Part shown: positions 60,813 to 64,000 of the stretch, piece by piece
Layout of the letters: the number at the start of each line of letters is the position of its first letter
Position numbering within the stretch: position 1 is the first letter of the stretch
NCBI RefSeq assembly: GCF_014779555.2
Contig: NZ_CP094357.1
Location: 1,178,001 to 1,242,000, forward strand
Reading direction: 5' to 3'
DNA: 64,000 bases
DNA from: Lysobacter capsici
GTDB lineage: Bacteria; Pseudomonadota; Gammaproteobacteria; Xanthomonadales; Xanthomonadaceae
Notes under the pieces: generated by a model
What the model saw: the letters and a program-made list of their open reading frames with translations, nothing else
Databases searched by the model: none
Told to the model about the DNA's origin: nothing
Translations under genes and position numbers: made by a program

Positions 60813-61546
60813 ACGTCCGTCCCTTGCGCGTGCTGATTGTCGACGACACCCGTCTGGCGCGGCAGGAACTGCGCACCTTGCTCGCCGATCTGCCCGACAT
60901 CGAGCTGCTCGGCGAAGCCGACGATGTGCCCGCGGCGCAGGCGGCGATCGCGCGGCTGCGTCCGGATCTGGTGCTGCTGGACATCCAGATGCCGTCGGGT
61001 ACCGGGTTCGATGTGATCGACGGGCTCGACAGTGCGCCGCTGGTGGTGTTCACCACCGCGTACGACCAGTACGCGGTGCGCGCATTCGAAGCCAATGCGC
61101 TGGACTACCTGGTCAAGCCGGTCGACGCCTCGCGCCTGGCCGCGGCGCTGCAACGCGCGCGGGCGCGCCTGCCGGAAGCGCCGTGGCTCGGCGCCGCGCC
61201 GCGGGGGCTGTTGGGCGCGGACGATCAGGTGTTCCTGCGCGAAGGCGAGCGCTGCTGGTTCGTGGCGCTGCGCGAAATCAGCCGGATCGTGGTCGACGGC
61301 AATTACGCGCGGGTGTGGTTCCGCAACGAATGCGCGCTGCTCGCGCGCAGCCTGAGCGCGCTGGAGGCGAGGCTGGACCCGGCGCTGTTCTTCCGCGCCA
61401 ACCGCAACACCCTGGTGAATCTGCGCGCGGTCAAGGCGATCGATCTGGCGGTCAACGACGGCTTCGAACTGGAGCTCAAGGACGGCAGCCGGATCGAAGT
61501 GTCGCGGCGGCAGTCGCGCGAGTTGCGCGAGCGCTTGGCGTTGTAG
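60809..61546 (+). CDS. LytTR-family response regulator
   Basis: A 245-residue DNA-binding regulator. The receiver domain (1-118) has the pocket VDD, phosphorylated Asp58 in VLLDIQMPSG, and TAYDQYAVRAFEANALDYLVKP given here in part as ALDYLVKPVD. The LytTR domain (about 145-243) carries ISRIVVDGNYARVWF and FFRANRNTLVNLRAVKAI. LytTR regulators such as AlgR often control exopolymers, motility or autolysis. It is coupled to the upstream kinase; targets are unknown. Confidence 0.93.
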   Translation: MNVRPLRVLIVDDTRLARQELRTLLADLPDIELLGEADDVPAAQAAIARLRPDLVLLDIQMPSGTGFDVIDGLDSAPLVVFTTAYDQYAVRAFEANALDYLVKPVDASRLAAALQRARARLPEAPWLGAAPRGLLGADDQVFLREGERCWFVALREISRIVVDGNYARVWFRNECALLARSLSALEARLDPALFFRANRNTLVNLRAVKAIDLAVNDGFELELKDGSRIEVSRRQSRELRERLAL

Positions 61547-61552
61547 CCGGGC

Positions 61553-61584
61553 GAAAAAAAACGGGCGCCGAAGCGCCCGTTTTG
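61553..61584. terminator. Bidirectional terminator between the LytTR gene and ahcY
   Basis: ACGGGCGC and GCGCCCGT pair around CGAA. TTTT follows on the plus strand and eight T residues on the minus strand, so it can end both convergent transcripts. Confidence 0.9.
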
Positions 61585-61618
61585 GTTTTCATCGTCGCGG
61601 CCTTGCGGCGGCGAGCGA

Positions 61619-63064
61619 TCAGTAGCGGTAATGATCCGGCTTGTACGGACCGTCCACCGACACGCCCAGGTACTTGGCCTGCTCGTCGGTCAGGGTGGTC
61701 AGCTTCACGCCGATCTTTTCCAGGTGCAGGCGCGCGACTTCTTCGTCGAGCTTCTTCGGCAGGATGTAGACCTTGGCCTCGTAGTTGTCCTTGTTCGCCC
61801 ACAGGTCGATCTGGGCGAGGGTCTGGTTGGAGAACGAGTTCGACATCACGAAGCTCGGGTGGCCGGTGGCGCAGCCCAGGTTCACCAGTCGGCCTTCGGC
61901 CAGCAGGAAGATCGAGTTGCCGCCGGCGAAGGTGTACTTGTCGACCTGCGGCTTGATGTTGAGGTGCTTGGCGCCGGAAGCGACCAGCGCGTCGACCTGG
62001 ATCTCGTTGTCGAAGTGGCCGATGTTGCAGACGATGGCCTGGTCCTTCATGCCCTGCATGTGGGCCAGGGTCAGCACGTCCTTGTTGCCGGTGGTGGTGA
62101 CGTAGATGTCGCCGCGGCCCAGGGTGCTCTCCACCGTGTTGACTTCGAAGCCTTCCATCGCCGCCTGCAGGGCGTTGATCGGGTCGATCTCGGTGACCAC
62201 GACGCGGGCGCCGTACGCGCGCAGCGAGTGGGCCGAGCCCTTGCCGACGTCGCCGTAACCGCACACGACCGCGACCTTGCCGGCCAGCATCACGTCCATC
62301 GCGCGCTTGAGGCCGTCGGCCAGCGACTCGCGGCAGCCGTAGAGGTTGTCGAACTTCGACTTGGTGACCGAGTCGTTGACGTTGATCGCCGGAACCAGCA
62401 GCGAGCCGGCTTCGGCCAGCTGATACAGACGGTGCACGCCGGTGGTGGTCTCTTCCGACACGCCCTTCCAGTCGCGCACGACGGTGTGCCAGAAGCCCGG
62501 ACGCTCGGCGTGCACGCGCTTGAGCAGGTTCTTGATCACCTGTTCTTCGTGGTTGCCCGACGGGGTGTTGACCCAGCCGTCGCCGTTTTCGAGCTCATAG
62601 CCCTTGTGGATCAGCAAGGTGACGTCGCCGCCGTCGTCGACGACGAGCTGCGGGCCGAGGTGCTTGTCGGTGCCGTTGCCCGGGAAGGTCAGCGCTTCCA
62701 GGGTGCAGTCCCAATACTCTTCCAGCGACTCGCCCTTCCAGGCGAACACCGGGGTGCCGCTGGCGGCGATCGCGGCGGCGGCGTGGTCCTGGGTCGAGAA
62801 GATGTTGCACGAAGCCCAGCGCACGTCGGCGCCGAGGTCGCGCAGGGTCTCGATCAGCACCGCGGTCTGGATGGTCATGTGCAGCGAGCCGGTCACGCGC
62901 ACGCCCTTGAGCGATTGGGCGACGGCGTACTTCTTGCGGATCGACATCAGGCCCGGCATTTCGTGCTCGGCGATGTCGATTTCCTTGCGGCCCCAGTCGG
63001 CCAGGGTGATGTCGGCGACCTTGTAATCGCCTTCGGTCGAGAAGGTCTTCAGTGCTGCGTTCAT
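61619..63064 (-). CDS. ahcY: Adenosylhomocysteinase (SAH hydrolase)
   Basis: NAD-dependent enzyme that splits S-adenosylhomocysteine to adenosine and homocysteine, relieving inhibition of methyltransferases. The 481 residues start [20 protein letters not shown]. Conserved blocks are [36 protein letters not shown], the NAD site [20 protein letters not shown] (about 267-286), [19 protein letters not shown] and the end KPDHYRY. GGAG stands 9 bases before the ATG. An SAH riboswitch lies about 70 bases upstream, so SAH should switch it on. Confidence 0.98.
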   Translation of the reverse strand: MNAALKTFSTEGDYKVADITLADWGRKEIDIAEHEMPGLMSIRKKYAVAQSLKGVRVTGSLHMTIQTAVLIETLRDLGADVRWASCNIFSTQDHAAAAIAASGTPVFAWKGESLEEYWDCTLEALTFPGNGTDKHLGPQLVVDDGGDVTLLIHKGYELENGDGWVNTPSGNHEEQVIKNLLKRVHAERPGFWHTVVRDWKGVSEETTTGVHRLYQLAEAGSLLVPAINVNDSVTKSKFDNLYGCRESLADGLKRAMDVMLAGKVAVVCGYGDVGKGSAHSLRAYGARVVVTEIDPINALQAAMEGFEVNTVESTLGRGDIYVTTTGNKDVLTLAHMQGMKDQAIVCNIGHFDNEIQVDALVASGAKHLNIKPQVDKYTFAGGNSIFLLAEGRLVNLGCATGHPSFVMSNSFSNQTLAQIDLWANKDNYEAKVYILPKKLDEEVARLHLEKIGVKLTTLTDEQAKYLGVSVDGPYKPDHYRY

Positions 63065-63131
63065 TGGATGTCGCTCCAGTTCTTTGGGGAGCCGGCGGAT
63101 GCCGGGGTCCGGCGAGTCGTTGGACTCAAAC

Positions 63132-63204
63132 CGGGCGCCGTTGGGACCTGCGCCTCGCCGAGCCTGGCCGTGGCGTTCACGGTCGCAGCGCCCCTCGGCG
63201 GGCT
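63132..63204 (-). promoter_or_regulatory. S-adenosylhomocysteine (SAH) riboswitch of ahcY
   Basis: On the minus strand CCGCCGAGGGGCGCTGCGAC is followed by GCCAGGCTCGGCG and then CAACGGCGCCC. This matches the SAH riboswitch consensus: P1 strand plus GCUGC core, the CCAGGCUCGG partner, and the CAACGGCGCUC pseudoknot end. It sits in the ahcY leader. These are activating switches found on ahcY/metH/metF genes. Only ahcY is covered here. Confidence 0.9.
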
Positions 63205-63212
63205 GAGCGCGC

Positions 63213-63218
63213 AGTATA
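63213..63218 (-). promoter_or_regulatory. -10 element of the ahcY promoter
   Basis: Minus strand TATACT, with GATATACT context, lies 9 bases before the first riboswitch base, at the expected distance for transcription to begin right at the aptamer. The -35 region is not clear. The remaining sequence to 63456 shows nothing further. Confidence 0.55.
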
Positions 63219-63456
63219 TCGCGGCGCCGATGACCGCCGCACGGCACGCCGTCATAGCGCGCGGATCGGGCCTGAATCGGCATTCATCGCGCCGTGTCGG
63301 CCCGCGCCGGCATGACCACCGGCCCGAATGGCATAAGCCGTCCGCCGCGCGCGCGGGCTAAGCTCGGGCGGGGGAGCGCCGGGCCGGCCCCGTTGGCGTG
63401 AACGCGCCGCGCCGGTCCCGCGATTCCGACGTTCATTTTCCTGAGGACCGCCTTCG

Positions 63457-64000
63457 ATGACATCCCTCGCGACGACCCGTCACGCGACCCGCCGCAAGCC
63501 GCGGCGCACGCACAGCCTGCTCGTGCTGGGCCTGCTGCTGGCCCTGGGCCTCACCCCGCCGGCCATGGCCGCGCAGAAAGCCAGGAACGCCGCGCCGGCC
63601 GCGGCCAAGCCGCAGAGCGACGGCTACCAACTGCCGCCCAAGCCCCTGCAGGCCATCGTCGATGCGCCGCGCCCGCCGCAGATGTTCCTCAGCCCACGCC
63701 GCGACCGGGTCGCGCTGGTGCAGACTCCGTCGCTGCCGGGCATCGCCGTGGTCGCGCAGCCGGAGTTGAAACTCGCCGGCCTGCGCATCCATCCGCGGGT
63801 GCGCGCGCAAAGTCGTTTCAGCTTCGGCAGCCAGTTGAGCCTGCTCGACACCGGCACCGGCAAGAGCATCGAGATCGAAGGTCTGCCGTCGCCGCTGTCG
63901 CTGGCGACCTTGCAGTGGTCGCCCGATCAGCGCTGGATCGCGTTCAACCGCATCGACACGGCCAGCGCGGCCAACGAGCTGTGGCTGATCGAACTGGAGA
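63457..64000 (+). CDS. Exported S9-family (prolyl oligopeptidase-type) peptidase, partial
   Basis: The first 181 codons of a protein cut by the right edge. The signal peptide (HSLLVLGLLLALGLTPPAMA) is followed by YQLPPKPLQAIVDAPRPPQM, a typical start of xanthomonad S9 peptidases related to glutamyl or dipeptidyl peptidases, and then beta-propeller-style repeats (LSLLDTGTGKSIEIEGL, LQWSPDQRWIAFNRID). The catalytic hydrolase domain lies beyond the window. GAGGACC precedes the ATG. Confidence 0.8.
   Translation, partial: MTSLATTRHATRRKPRRTHSLLVLGLLLALGLTPPAMAAQKARNAAPAAAKPQSDGYQLPPKPLQAIVDAPRPPQMFLSPRRDRVALVQTPSLPGIAVVAQPELKLAGLRIHPRVRAQSRFSFGSQLSLLDTGTGKSIEIEGLPSPLSLATLQWSPDQRWIAFNRIDTASAANELWLIELE

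Overview
The window looks like a chromosomal segment of a Lysobacter-like member of the Lysobacteraceae (Xanthomonadaceae), Gammaproteobacteria. The evidence is the very high GC content, the scattered GTAG-type palindromic repeats (core GTAGGAGCGGCG...CCGCGACC, usually in inverted pairs), the pgk/pyk/class I aldolase neighbourhood, the thiG-trmB pair, and many secreted enzymes. The genus is inferred from sequence style and synteny and has not been tested by a search.

Layout. 1-3809: class Ia ribonucleotide reductase (nrdA, nrdB running off the left edge) on the minus strand, behind a recognisable promoter and a cobalamin riboswitch. 3912-8056: a coupled pair of envelope proteins (DUF2339, DUF3999). 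8091-9490: gene-free and packed with repeats, including a 460-bp nested palindrome. 9699-18215: a glycolytic block (pgk, HAD phosphatase, pyruvate kinase, class I aldolase) interleaved with three small secreted paralogues, an acetyltransferase and an SH3-type secreted protein. 18412-26372: LysE exporter, an L7/L12-like tail-anchored protein, cysteine synthase, and an RND efflux adaptor and pump with a repeat-derived small ORF between them. 26549-30892: two small proteins, an acetyltransferase, a SpoU methyltransferase, a four-copy 250-bp repeat array and a protein with two RebB-like (R-body) repeats. 31296-38445: M28 peptidase, MscL, FAH-family enzyme, Rieske protein, another repeat array, SLC13 transporter, TrmB.

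38447-44770: thiG and thiS lie about 3 kb apart, with a secreted PI-PLC-like enzyme and a small secreted protein between them, followed by a GDSL autotransporter. 44982-52914: tRNA-Gly(CCC), a phosphoglycerol-transferase-like sulfatase, a TonB-like protein, the RimB-like/RimK pair that edits ribosomal protein S6, and a ColR-type two-component system. 53265-64000: ilvE, a DUF4124 protein, a reprolysin-type metallopeptidase, metF, an acetyltransferase, an alpha/beta hydrolase, a LytS/LytTR pair, ahcY behind an SAH riboswitch, and the start of an S9 peptidase.

The regulatory logic is unusually readable. Deoxynucleotide synthesis appears to be shut down by B12, presumably because a B12-dependent reductase exists elsewhere. 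The S-adenosylhomocysteine sensor sits on ahcY and can couple SAH removal to its level, with metF nearby completing the methionine cycle. The less familiar observations are the tandem mini-proteins at 11753-12958, the double-RebB protein, the triple L7/L12-like protein, the polyglutamine ORF inside the RND operon, and several composite repeats, one of which supplies the trmB stop codon. No complete defence system, prophage, IS transposase or CRISPR array was seen.
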